From Cryptomeria japonica (taxonomy: Eukaryota; Streptophyta; Pinopsida; Cupressales; Cupressaceae): a stretch of 64,000 bases of DNA. Within the stretch, counting starts at the first letter, position 1. Every line of letters starts with the position of its first letter. The notes beneath the pieces are model-generated. The model worked only from the letters and a program-made list of their open reading frames with translations, ran no database searches and had not been told where the DNA came from. The position numbers and the translations under genes are program-made. Shown here in pieces: positions 47,301 to 59,840 of this stretch. The stretch is taken from assembly GCF_030272615.1 (NCBI RefSeq), contig NC_081408.1, positions 762,032,673-762,096,672 on the forward strand, in the 5' to 3' direction.

Positions 47301-50300
47301 ATGGCACCCAGACGGGAATTGACAGGAAAGGTGAACTATCAAGACAGAAACATCTATGATGACTTCTAGAGCAGTTAACCATGTCAACTAATGTCAGGGC
47401 TAGGGCCAAAGAGTTAGTACCAAAAAACCCTCATTTGAAAATTGGGGATGGCCTGTATGACAAAGGAAACTGGTTAAGGGACCCCGAAATAGGGATATCG
47501 GGTCTAAGTCTTTTTAAAGTTGGTTTTGGTCAAAGACATGCCCCCACCCCTTTGAATAGAATCTAGGAACCAGATGTGGGGAAGCTTGTGGTCCCTGGTG
47601 TGTTCATGGATGTAGATTTGTTGACCCTGATCGCACAAAATTATGACCCTGCTGCCAGATGTATCAGAAATATAAAGGGATCAGCCCTAGTTGAAATCAA
47701 AGATGATGAGTTTAGAAATGTTTTCAAGCTTAGTGAAGCTTCAAATTATCTTGAGCCTATTGATTTTGAAGCATTAGCTCAAGTCTACAATGCGCAAAGA
47801 GATCATCTTAGGAGTGGCCCATTGAGAGAATTCTTTGTTAAAATAGGAGGGTTAACAGTTGTAGGCCCCAGTACAATGGAACCATTTTCCCTGAATTTGT
47901 TTACTTCAAGAGCTAAGGGTATGTATTGGACACTGTGTCAGATCTTTGGAGAAGATGCTGAGAAACATATGCCAACCCATTATATGCTGATGATTGCCCA
48001 AATTCTAAACCCTTCCCTGGCAATAACATTTGATTTTGCCACATACCTCACTGATGCTATTCATGCAGGGCTTGTAGGGATTAAAAATGGTAAGGTGGAT
48101 AGGCCATTTGGATGGTACTCCCTGTTAATGCACATGTTTTTATTCAAAGGTGCTGATTATTTTGCAAAAGATATGGATTTGGTCAAGGTTAAAGATAAAG
48201 AGGAGATGCATGTGCAACTTTGGAGCACTGTTCTATCTTGGGATAGAGAGGATGCTAGTTTTCTAAAGTTTGATAGATGCTTTGCATCTAGGATTAGAGT
48301 TCTTTTATGTGCAGAAAACCCTAGGATTCCTAAGGCTCTTTTGGAGTTCCTTAAGCCTAAAGAGTTTGCAGAAGATATCAATATTGTTCACAACTAGGGA
48401 GACATGTATTTGTACCCTGTTTCTACTATTTTCAGAGTATATGGCTTCAGAGGAACCCCCTATCTACTGCCCTATCAAGTCCCATTGAAGATAGGGATTG
48501 CAGATTTTTTGAGATAGATTGGAGGAGTACAAGAGGTCGAGCTAACCAATAGGGGTAAAGAGACCATTTTCCCAACTATTACCATGGCCCATCATTTTGT
48601 AATTACCAAAGGTGGCTGGAAATACTTTGAAGAATTATTTAAGCCATATATGTTGTCAACTGCAGTTTCAAGGTGTGCAGACCCTAAGGATTTCTTCAAT
48701 GGCATGTTCAGAAAGAGGGCAGTATGTAAAAGTAGGCCTCACCAATTTCAATTTCCTGAAGATTTAATTAGAAATGAATTCAGCTTAGATGACCAGGAAT
48801 TAAGAAAGGAGAAGTGGGTTGCATACAAAAGAGGACTTGATTTTATTCATCAATTTTATTCTAGCTATGACCCTCTTTCTAGTTTTACCCCTTTTGAAGA
48901 GAAGGTTAAATTCTTAATTCTTTATTTTGAAGACCTATTGCAAACCCTGAAAGAAAAAAGGGAGGCTATAATGCAAAATGATCCTGATAGGGCTAAATTG
49001 GTCTTAGCTAAGCCTGCCTTTGCTAAGGCTATCCCACCTGGTAATTATATGATACATAAAAAATCTAAATATACTGTGACGATGCCAGTGACAAGTGAGT
49101 CTTCCACTTCAAGAGGAAAAAGGGCCATTGAAGATGTCATTGTTATTCAAGATTTCTCTAAAAGGCAAAGAGTAGGGAAGGAAGTTGAAACTGATGAGCC
49201 TCAATACTCTCCATCTCAATCCCCTATTCACATAGGAGATGAGCAAGCAGTGGCCAAACAATTGCTATAGTTAGAGAGTCTCAGCAAAATTGCATATACC
49301 TATGATGAGACCCAAGAGGGAATGCTGGAAGAGCCACCTAGTGCTGAAATGAATATAACTGATGGTGAGCTAAAGGGAAAGGAATTGGACCTCACTGTCA
49401 AACAAGCTAGTGAAGAGTTTCTAGATGACAACAATTTTGTCACAACAGGGGCTTTCATGCAATTTGTATGGAAACAAAATATTGAACAATTCAAGGCTAG
49501 ATGTGAAAAGAGAATGAGTGAGCAGCCTCACAAAGATACAAATTCAATGGAAGAAGAGGTTAAACAAGAAATGACGGCTGAATTCAAAGCTATCACTCCT
49601 GAAGCTAGAAAAGAGATGGTGTCAAAGGCTGGTGTTCTAATCCTCCCTGAATGGGATATAGCAGATGTATTGATTCTTGAAGCAGTTAGAAAAGAAACCA
49701 AGCTAATGAAGGGAGTGACACATTTAGCAAAGATAATGATTCTCTGGTCATGTGGTCCCTCAAGAGGGATGAAAGTAGAAGAAGGAAAGATACCTCAAGA
49801 TCTAATCTTGTAGGAGGTATGATAGTAAAAAGAGTCCAAGATACAGGGGTGGTAGAAGCTGCCAATACAGTCTTAGAAATTGCAAAGTTTAATGTGGCAG
49901 TAGCAGAGAAAGAAGCAAAGGAAAAATCTGATCTCCAAGTCAAGTTGGAGACAATTTTAAAGGCTTATAATGAAGCCAAAAAGGAGGTAGCCAACAAGGA
50001 TACTATTATTGCTAGACTTCAAAGTCAGTTGGTAGGACAACACCAACGAGGTGAGTCCTCTACCCTGGTGATCTCTTCTTCTCCAGCAAGACCTCCACCT
50101 ACCAATCCTATTATAGAATTCCCCCCTTCTCCTATGCCTTCTGGTTTTCAACCAGCTGAGGCTTTTCAACATGAGTTGGAAAAAATGAAACAGGCTCAAG
50201 CCTTGTTTGCAAGTAAGTATGAAGAGAAGGTAAAGGCCACCATTTTGAGTTTTGTTGATACAGTAGAGGCCCCCACTATGCACACTAATATGAAAAGAAT

Positions 50301-50951
50301 TTTAGACACTCTGAGTGAGTTAAATGAGGACAAGGCTATTTTAGAGCCTATTTTGAATAAGTGGATGCCAAGAGAAGTGGATTTAGAACTTATGTGTGCA
50401 TCCTATGATGAAGCAGGATCTGATGTTACTATCAAATCCACATATGAGTTCGCCAAAGGTTTGACCAAGTTAGCAGAAGGAAGAGCCAATGTAGAGAGGA
50501 AAGCTAACTTGTACAGGAAAGAATATACTGAGCATAAATTTGAATTATTTCCTGGGGGTTTTGTCAACCAAAATTAGTTGAAGGACAAACAGGTATGGCT
50601 TGATGAGCTAGGAGCTAATTTGTCTTTAAGGGTAAATGATATTTTTAACAAAGATGACACCTCTCTGTTTGTTAAAACAATCGAAGAGATAGAAAAGATA
50701 AAATCACATTACGGTTTTTGGAATCAGAGGTGAGGAAAATAAGAAACTCTTGGAAAAGGTTACTAAAGTTAGAGAAAAATATTGTTGGCTACTCATGGCC
50801 TACTGATGATGTGTTCCAAGAGTGGACCAAAAGGTATGTGGTGCAAGAGGAAGATGCTCCAGAATAGTTGAAAGATGCTCCGAGACAATTAGAAGATGTT
50901 GCAGAAAAGTTACCAACCGAAAAGGCCGTTGAGACAGAAAAAGACTTGTAA
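47301..50951 (+). pseudogene. Gene copy B: paralogue of copy A, unrecognised family, nonsense-mutated
   Basis: The ATG at 47301 (MAPRRELTGKVNYQDRN) is followed by a one-base shift near 47367, then a single frame to 49813 broken by TAG at 47564, 48395, about 48517 and 49268. Conserved blocks shared with copy A: GKLVVPGVFMDVDLLTLI, DFATYLTDAIHAGL, GWYSLLMHMFLF, FLKPKEFAEDINIVHN. Copy B has TAG at 48395 where copy A reads Trp (EHNWGD, TGG at 41410), so this stop is secondary. A basic motif GKRAIEDVIVIQDFSKRQR (about 49130) could be a nuclear signal. A frameshift near 49800 leads to a coiled-coil segment (49840-50030), a Pro-rich linker (ARPPPTNPIIEFPPSPMPSG) and a second helical part. After TAG at 50575 and a shift near 50730 it ends with TAA at 50949. 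Length is near 1200 codons. Function is unknown. Confidence 0.6.
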
Positions 50952-52364
50952 CTGCTTCTTGAAAGAAGCTATGGTTGTAACTAATTTTCCTTAGGGATGT
51001 ATGAAGCTTGTATGCATCCATAATTTTATAAATGGATACCAGGACAAAGGAAAAATGATCACAAGAATTTGTAAAGAAACTCTGCAGAAATTTATCTACG
51101 TTTTTTCTAGTGTTTCACAGAAAACTATCTAAGTTTTGTAAGATTTTCCAAATTGAATATAAATATACAGACCATTAGCTTTGAGCCTAAAATTTGTGTT
51201 GTCTTCTGGTATGCTTTCAAATATTTTACTGGTTTCATTTGGGTAATTTAGGGTTATTTCAATTGAACAGCGAAGAAAGGCACTGGTCATCTATAGAATA
51301 CAATTCATCAGTTCACATTTCATTTTAAAGCAATAGGAGTAGCTGAGTAGGAAATATAGAGTAGACTATAAATAGTGTATATACATAAAATTTCAAGCAT
51401 AGAAATCGAATAATTTCTACAACAACAATCTTGAACTCATCTGCTATATCTCCATCCTGGCAATTTATGCCATTCTGAGATGCAATAGGTTAGTCTCAGT
51501 CACTAGAACACATGCATTAGGATTTCTCCTCCTTACAAATAGTGCAACATTAAAAAGGTATTATCAAAGCTACAACCACAATTCAAAGAGGAAGCTTACA
51601 AAGATAGGACAAAGCTAGGTACAGTTATAAGTCAAGGCAAATTCATAGTTGAAACTCAGTCCAAAATAGTGAAGAAGTGCAAAAAATGAAATGAGAAGTC
51701 TAAAGAGCAATATTCATGACTTACAAGTAATAAAAAAACTTACAAGGATGATGCATATTCATTACTTAGAAGTAATAAAAAAACTTGCAAGTATGAGGCA
51801 TATTCATAACTTTTGCAGTCCTACCTTGGATATCAACACTAGAAGCAACTCATATTGTTCATGTACAGACAAGACAATATGGGAGTTCATTATACCCAGC
51901 AACTTGTGGTTTTGTTGTTCGTGTTGGCTCTGTTGGACCCTGCAATTAAGATTCAATATACATTATTCAATAAGATTAACTGTGCAACATAACGAAATAT
52001 TGAAAAGTATGTTACCTTGTTGAGCTTCGCTTGGTTTTGAGAATAGTTTAATATTCTCTACTTAACAGGGCCAACCACGTGAAGGTGGAAGCTCATTTGG
52101 CCCCTTCCCCCCCTATCATCACTCTAAATTCCCCATTAACATCTTATAACATTCATTCATTCATTCTTTCTACCATTAATAAAATATAGAATTCATTCAT
52201 TAATATCACATAACATTCATTAACACATAACATTGATTAACATTAATTAACACGCAACATTCATCAATATTAATTAACACATATCATCCATAAGCATTAA
52301 TTAGCACATAATTACATTCACTAACACATAAAAATCAATCATTATCAAATTAGTTAGATTACAA
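50952..52364. other. Non-coding region after copy B
   Basis: Begins like a 3' untranslated region (TTTTATAAATGG, GAATATAAATATAC). A 30-bp direct repeat occurs at 51719-51790 (ATTCATGACTTACAAGTAAT and ATTCATTACTTAGAAGTAAT, each followed by an AAAAAACTT). 52130-52340 consists of degenerate ATTAACACATAACATTC repeats. No gene is supported. Confidence 0.55.
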
Positions 52365-54243
52365 TCATTTCTTTCTTTGTTTTTTCTTTGAAGCTATGAA
52401 AATACTAAGTGGAACATCGGTTTCTTCATCATTTCCCCCCTCTGCAGATGTTCCAGCAACTGCTCGTGATCTTAATGTATGCCTAGTCCTATACTGAGGA
52501 CGAGGACACTGAAGCGAAGGGGGGTCCTCTACAATAACAAAGAAATGGGTTAAATTCAAAAAAAATTATTATTGTTACAAGTATTTCATTAATTTAGAGA
52601 ACATAATTGTTGTGCTCTTTACCTGATGGGGCCACATCATTTTGTGTAGCCTCAACCTCAACATGCTAAACACCCTCTAGATCATCTAGAGTTGAAATAC
52701 TAAAGGTTACATTAATGTTGAACACCAATTGCAATTATATTTGTTTAAAGCAATAACAGTGGTCCTCTTTACCTGAGTGGGGAACATCACGTTCTTGAGG
52801 TTGTGTACCCAGATCATGCTCCACTTGCTCACCACCGACTACATGCTCTAAAATATTAACAAAAAATGTTACATTAATTACTACTCTAATTACAAATTAA
52901 GATATATATATACTTGTATTAATAGCTAAATAAATAAATTTGAATAGCAAATGAATACCTCCACTACTGGGATGCACATCCAGACCTTCATGTGCAGGTG
53001 GTGTTTCATAATTAGCAGGCTGCATTCCAATGACATGCACATTGTTATCATTGCTTGCTTATTTAAAAAAAATATAGTCACTTTATGTTGGAACTCAACA
53101 TCAATTAGATTATTGGTAAAGTATTCAATTTGAAACAACTTCCATTTACCATATTTACCCATGTGATGGATGCACTCGAATGTTGTGTATGCCCACTCAA
53201 TTCTCGTAGCTGATCAGCCATGGTTGAATAGCCTTGCTGGTAGGCAATTCTCTTGTCATCTTCTGTGGGCGCTCTATTGAATTGAAAGCCCTATTTTTTT
53301 GCTTGGTACCGTGAATTTTGCTTGCATTGTTTGATTTAAAAAAAACGTTTGCAATTTATTAATATTTTGATGCAATATTTCGTTTACATGAGATACTTAC
53401 AATTCGTGCAGCAAGTTTCATGTAACCACCAGAGCCGAGTTTGTGTTGCCCATGATTTTCTTGCCTTGCCTTGGTTGCCTTTGACGTGTCACTCAGTCTA
53501 TAAAAAGTTTGAAATATGTTAGATTATATAATTATAAAGAGTAATTAATTAGTACATAATTACATTCTTAATAGTATCACGTACCTTCTTCTGGCGTCTA
53601 GTGGTTTATTTTCTTTTTTTCTTTCAATTCTCTCCTTGGCATCCAATATCAGGTCCTTCCACTCCCTCTCCGGAATCATGGGGGGATGCTCGTACTTTAG
53701 GTTCCTCTCCAAATGGGTCCTATATTGGTCCCTCACATACTTTAGATATGTGCCAGCTTTTTCAAGGAGCTTGGTTTTGTCAAAGGTGTCATTTCCAAAC
53801 CACTCAACCATTTGGTTTGTCAATTCATCTTTTAACCTTTTTTCTTGGTCATTCCACCTTTTAAAGCAAAAACAAACCTGTTAGATTGAGAAATGAATTG
53901 AAACTACATTTATTACACTTCAAGAAATGGATCAAAGGAAAACTATTCTAGCAATGATATGAAATCAAAAGTGGATAAGAGTTAATTCACATATGATGTA
54001 CCACCTTTTACGTATGGTGGGCCCAAATATTTGCAATGCAATGTCACTAAGATGTTTATAGAAAATATCATTGCCTGCAAAAAATTCATGGGATCATTAG
54101 TCCAAAATGAGTGATCATAAAGTAAATTACAATTAGAGTATATATAATAATAATTTTAAAGTACCTGGAACCTTTTGTATCTTTAAGGGAAGCATTTCTT
54201 CGTCGCTCACCACCAATGCGGCCTGCAATGTTCTCGTACTACC
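52365..54243 (-). CDS. En/Spm-type transposase-like gene (Ptta/Transposase_24-like), 5' end lost
   Basis: About eight minus-strand exons join in frame through GT/AG introns. They read, in order: VSDEEMLPLKIQKVPG (54243-54165); IFYKHLSDIALQIFGPTI (to about 54005); the diagnostic block from about 53860 to 53585 (WNDQEKRLKDELTNQMVEW, LLEKAGTYLKYVRDQYRTHL, ILDAKERIERKKENKP); SKATKARQENHGQHKLGSGG (53500-53400); FNRAPTEDDKRIAYQQGYST (53330-53160); and short acidic exons near 53040-52960, 52850-52775 and 52690-52623. The last exon (52528-52365) ends in SKKKQRKK. The QHKLGSGGY motif and the upstream helical block are typical of plant Ptta/En/Spm transposase C-terminal regions. One TAG (EGV*HVEV) and one stop in the 53330 exon are visible. 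The N-terminal part is missing because the Tat-like LTR starts at 54244. Confidence 0.75.
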
Positions 54244-55023
54244 TGTAGACACCTAAAATTGTCATGTCTAATTAAATAAATATTTTATTTATTTAATTAC
54301 TTTAGCCTAATTCTTCTATTAATTAAATAAATCTTTATTTATTTAATTAATTCATTTATCCTCTTTTAACCTTATTTCTCAAATAAATAAATACATTTAT
54401 TTATTTAAATTATCCTTTTCCTAAATTAAATAAATATTTTTATTTATTTAATTATCCTACTTCTTCTATTAATTAAATAAATTTTTATTTAATTAATTAA
54501 TTCATTAACCTTTTCTACCCATGACACATGTCATTCATCTCTTAATTCATACACTACCTACCCCTCTCATTATTTTATTATTTCTTTTACCTACCCTCTA
54601 ATCATAGTCGACCTCCTTTTACACCTCTCAATCTTATCCCTCCATTTCATATAGTGTCTTCCATATAAGGAGATGCTTCCTTCATTATCAAACCCTAATC
54701 ATTCATGCTAATCATCTTTTATGCAATTGACTACACTACGATCCTACTTGCAACCACATTTCGTTCTTTGTTGAGCTCTTGTGCATATAAAATCTGAGAG
54801 CAAATATATCAAGCAAGATCAATGGAGATAGGAAGAATGGAGATCAAAACCCTATTGGACGTGTGATGGTATAATCTTTGTGATTTCATGTGATTTGCAT
54901 TGTCTTAGGTAATCTTCATATGTTATGGTGGATCTTTGTTGATTGTTAGGTTAGGGTTTTGTGGTTGGAATCTATTTAGCCTTTCAATATTGTTATTATT
55001 GTTATCCATTTTCACCATATACA
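54244..55023 (+). repeat. 5' LTR of Tat-like element
   Basis: 780 bp, TGTAGACACC…ATATACA. The start is shared with the LTRs at 1908 (minus) and 28173. AATTAAATAAATA-type runs fill its first third. A TATA-like CCATATAAGG lies at 54661-54670. Confidence 0.88.
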
Positions 55024-55026
55024 TTT

Positions 55027-55044
55027 TGGCACGCCCGGTGGGAC
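55027..55044 (+). other. Primer binding site, probably tRNA-Arg type
   Basis: TGGCACGCCCGGTGGGAC, three bases after the LTR. Ogre and related Tat elements use a tRNA-Arg primer with a PBS of this general form; the assignment is from memory. Confidence 0.75.
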
Positions 55045-57285
55045 TCTTGTCAATTTTTCATTTAACATCTTGTTGCAGATTTTGTATTTTGAAGTTGCAG
55101 ATCTGACGTTTTCGACATTTTTCACATCTGCATACTTTCAGATCGCGTTTTTTATTTTCTAGCGCGTCTGCGACATCTGGAATTGCGTCTTTGTTTTTGA
55201 CAAAATTTTATTTTGCAGGTTTCCGAAAGGCGCGTCTGTGTTACGGAAACGCATCTGTGTGATTTTTATCTGCGTCTCTGTCTGGGAAACGCATCTGTGG
55301 TTTTTATCCACGTCTGTGTCTCACAGAACCGCGTCTATGTCACAGAGGCACGTCTGTGTAGAGGGTAACCGCGTCTGTGTTCACCAGTTTTGAATTTTTG
55401 CATTTTTCATTGATTCAGTTTTCGGATTTTGCATTTAGGGTTTCAGATCTAGTTTATTTTTGGACTAACATTTTCAGATCTAGCTAATAAAATTGGTGTA
55501 GCTTGTTTGGGAAGCAAAATCATTTGGTTGAAGGCCCCTATTTTCACAAAGTCTTTTGGGTTTTTAAAATTTACCTAACTTGTGTGCATGCAGGAAGGGG
55601 TGATCATTTGAAACAACCCAAACTACTAACAAATCTTTGGTGCAAGTCCTTGGCAAGGGTTTTGGATTTTTATTGTGTGCCTTGTTTTCCTAGACTAGCA
55701 AACACTTCCATTGGTGCACTAAAATTGAATCATTGTCTTTTGTGTCTTGAGCAATAGGCTCTTTTTGTTTAATCTTTAGAGGGCCTGTCTTCCCATGTGG
55801 TCATGAGGACTACTAGTGAGAAGAGAATGACCCAAGTGGTAGCGAGGAAAACCCACCTCATCCGAACCACTATAATCAAATGTATTCATGGTGAAAACTA
55901 TGAATAACGTGTGTTGATTAGTTCATACCGACACTATGTCTCCCCATAAACCCGTTTGATCAAATTTATTTGATCAGTTGTAGGGCGTAACCCCTACCGG
56001 CTGGGAGCCTTCTGTATTTACAGAGCTGAAAGTGCCACATGTATGGCCACACGAGCGGATGCCCTTACTAGCACCTTTTTGTTTTAGAAGCCCAAATCCT
56101 TCTAGTTGTTGGGGCAGGAGGTCGGACCTCTAGTAGCAGCCCACACACATACGGTTCTTAGTAGAGATACAAAGTTCGCCACAGGGAGTTTTCGTGGGGA
56201 CTGATGCTTGGCTGACCCGAGAAGTGAGTGCCGAGGGTGGAGCCAGTGAGGTCAAGCATCTAAGTATCCGCTCTGAATAGCGTAGCCTCGGGGGTAAAAC
56301 CCCATGTGGGATCAACAACTATTGTCTTGGCCAGCCATAAGAATTGTGCTTGACTTATGTTAAACATTCAAAACATTCAAAACCAAACAGCAAAATATTG
56401 TGTCTTTTGTGTCTTCAAGTGTATGCAAAACATTTTTTTTTTACATCAAACAACACACTTTCTTGGAGTCATTTTGGAGTCCAGACACTTGCAAACATTG
56501 AGTCCTCATCAACACTGTGTCCTCTTGTCACGAAAAACAGTCAAACAGTCAGATTGGGTCACAGCAAAACAACTTCACAGATTGGAAAAATTGTACAAAA
56601 TTTGCAGAAACGCGTCTGTGTCGAGCATAATAGCGTCTATGTTGTCTAGCCGCGTCTGTGCAGGGCATAATCACGTCTGTGCTCCAACAGCAAACATCGC
56701 ATTTGATAGAAAATTGCAGAGGCGCGTCTGTGTTAAAAATAGTAGTGTATGTGTCGGGAAGCAGCGTCTGTGAAGTATATAGGCGCGTCTGTGTCCAGAA
56801 TTGAAAAACTGTTACAGTCCAGCAAACAACACAGTCAGTTTCAGAATTCTTGAGCTTCCTAGGTCATCTCTCCAGGGTTTCATTTAGCGTTCAACTTGTC
56901 CTTGGGTCTCACAAAGTCCATCATTGCTTTACATCTCACATTACATTCACATTTGTCTAAACTTGAGTCAAAAGGTCACTTTCTTGTCCTCATCATACTT
57001 TGTCAAGACACTACATACAACAACACTTTGCTAAGTGGTCCCTCATCAAGGTTTCTTACCTTTGGGTCTCATTTGGTTTTACTTAGAGTCAAGGTCAACT
57101 TACCTCATCAAGAGAAACTATCCTCTCTTTGGAAGTCACACCTACTCTACTACATACATACTTGGTCTTACACTTTGGACATTGCAAGTATACTTCAGAC
57201 TCATTTACATTCCATTCAACTCTTGGTCTTCCATACTCTTTCCATTTTTCATCTAGTCTCTCACATCTTGGTCAATACCTAGTTC
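55045..57285 (+). other. Long leader of Tat-like element with clustered CGCGTCTGTGT motifs
   Basis: No gene is supported here, although several short open frames exist. Two clusters of CGCGTCTGTGT and close variants occur: at least eight copies at 55155-55390 and eight at 56608-56802. Between them lies a more GC-rich, apparently structured stretch (55790-56330) containing a perfect small hairpin (GTAGGG, loop CGTAAC, CCCTAC; 55980-55997). The leader could hold packaging or translation signals; that is inference. Confidence 0.7.
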
Positions 57286-59840
57286 ATGGTTGAAACCCGT
57301 CTTCAAAAATCTAGGAGAGAAACTAAATAGGTTCAAGAGTCCGCAAACATGAGTTCTTATGAGTATGACAATGATATCTTTTTCAATTCTGATCATACTA
57401 CATTACCTGACATGGATGTCTATAGAAACATTCCAAATGTTGAGAATATGGACACTATAAACAACAATGCTACACACAATGACAATGTGGACAACGTTTC
57501 CATACATTCAGCAGATGTGGAAGAATCCATTATGAATCCCCATTTCAATCGATTGGTTGAGGAAATAATGAGGAGGGATAGACAATACTTCTTACAAATG
57601 ATGGCACAAAGTGGAGCCAAGATACCTCATGATTTTGAAATGTCTCAAATAATGGAACATAGACCTTTGCAACAACCTCACTCCAATATGGATCAAAGGA
57701 GACCTAATAGTGGAGGAAATATAGGACCACACATGGTACCTGAATCACCATCAGCTTTGCTTCAAAAACTAGAGGTCCCACATACACATGGTCAAACATA
57801 TGATACTCACCTTCATAGACCATTATGGAAGTCTTATGCACACAAATATGCTCAATCACATACCAATGCTAAGGATCAACCACCAAAACAATTGGATGTT
57901 CAAAGGCATGCTCAAAATTTGGACATAAGGAAACTTCATGTCAAATTTGGGGGCAACACAATGGAACATGACATGCCTGTAGAATATGGTATACATGCGC
58001 AAAATAGATATGGGGTTCCTCAACATGAATCTATACCAAGTGGTCCATATACACAGCATCATTACAGACCTCCTCCATATGAACATGTGTATGATCAATA
58101 TCATCCATATATGCAACATGCTCCTCCTCCAATTGGTGCCTCAAGCATGGGGTATGGTCCAAGAAGTCGATCTCCACCTAAGCGCAATTTGGAGCAACAA
58201 ATCAGGGACTTACAAAAGAAAATGGAGGACATAAATACACCAAAGCAACATACATAATGAGAGACATGTTTCCATATCCATTTGACAAGAGCATTCCAAG
58301 GCCTCCTTTTCCTACACACTTTGTGACACCTAAGTTTGATAAGTATAGAGGAAAAGGGGATCCTAAGGCACACATAAGACAATTTTTCATAGCTTGCATT
58401 GAGGTAGCAGCAGAAGAGACATATCTGATGAGATTATTCCCACAAAGCTTAGGCGATCAAGCTATGGAATGGTTCTCCCAGCTTCCACCTGGAATTAAGT
58501 CATGGGGTGACCTAGCAGAGGCATTTATTCAACATTTCTCCTACAATATAGAGACAGACATATCAATCACTAAATTATGCAACACCAAGAAAAAAGAGGG
58601 AGAATCTTTTGCATCATTTTTACAAAGATGGAGAAATCTAGCCAGCAGATGCTCTTGTGAAATTCCACAAAAACAAATGGTAGAAATGTTCACCCAAAAT
58701 GTTAACAAAGAGATTGACTATGATCTAAGGAAAGCTTGTTTGTCTACCTTCAAGGACGTCATAGAAAAAGGCTTAGCGATAGAAAAGGTCCTAATTGAAC
58801 AAGGAGTCATTAAGATATTCAAGGAAAACAAAGATGACTTTAAAGGAAAAGACAAGCCAAGATTTTGGAATAAAAATAAGAACACAGTTAATGATGGTGT
58901 TGTTGATGCCAACACAGTGCGGCCCAAAGTCATCTTTTCAGGATCAAGTTCTACAAACAATCAAGTGAATACTCAAACAACTTCCAGATCATGAAGGAAG
59001 TACACCCCATTGGGAGAACCACTTGAGTCGGTCTTCAAGAAGTTAGTGGCAAACAAGGTAATCACAGTTCCAGATTTTCCTCCATATGAACCAAAGGTTA
59101 AGCCAAATTGGTGGAACGATGATGAGTATTGTGAATTTCATAAGAGAAAGGGTCATAAGATAGGAAATTGTCATCGACTGAAGAACATCATACAAGATCT
59201 CATTGATAGAGGTGATATTGAGATTGAGGGACATTCATCCAATCAAGAACATGAGATGTTTATGGAACCATTCCCAAAACATGACAAGGGAAAAGCTAAA
59301 GCCACAGATGACCAAACCAACTATACCAGAGCATCCTATAACTATGATTCAACTATTAATCACATATTGATGGACAATTATGTCTCTACCATTATCATCA
59401 AGGACAAAACATCTGAGAATTCTACCCAGAGACCCAAGATTGTCCTAAAAGGTGTTGGATCTTCTTCTGAACCTACCTCTGAATGTCATGTTACAACCCG
59501 TCGAGGTAAAATCACTTTACAAGGTGCTCCAGCTAAAAACACCGCTTCCTCATCAACCAAACCTGAGTACGACCTTGTAGAACAATTAGGGAAGACACCC
59601 GCGCTCATCTCCATTCTTGAACTATTACGCATATCTCCCGCACATAAAGCCATTCTTGACAAAATCTTGAGAGATACTGCTGTCCCTACTGATCTAAACG
59701 TGGACCAGTTTCAAGCCATGGTGGGATACCTTTCCGTTCCACACTCCCTTGCTTTCACAGAAGCCGATGACACATCTATAGGTCAGCCACATAATGCGCC
59801 ATTACACATTGAAGCCTTCATACACAAACATCGAATAAAA
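57286..59840 (+). pseudogene. gag of Tat-like element
   Basis: The start chosen is the ATG at 57286 (MVETRLQKSRRETK), because its frame runs through a TAG at 57328 into the next ATG at 57349; CAG is the likely ancestral codon. The N-terminal part is His/Gln/Pro-rich. A frameshift near 58250 leads into the retrotransposon gag domain (58300-58760; TPKFDKYRGKGDPKAHIRQF, AMEWFSQLPPGIKSWGDLA, KEGESFASFLQRW). TGA at 58992 interrupts SRS*RKYTPLGEP and is explicable as CGA to TGA. A Cys/His motif (CEFHKRKGHKIGNCH, about 59133-59178) may be a nucleic-acid-binding zinc knuckle variant. The region continues in the same frame as pol to a TGA at 59841, just before the protease. Confidence 0.9.

Noticed and set aside
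40591-47566. Programmed readthrough, because copies A and B both have a stop at nearly the same N-terminal place
   Set aside because: Ungapped alignment places the TAG of B (47564) opposite Trp of A, and the TGA of A (40591) opposite Glu of B. The stops are one codon apart and independently derived.
56344-57282. Overlapping frames of 70-138 codons in the Tat-like leader
   Set aside because: They contain the CGCGTCTGTGT motif clusters translated, have no domain and precede the recognisable gag start.
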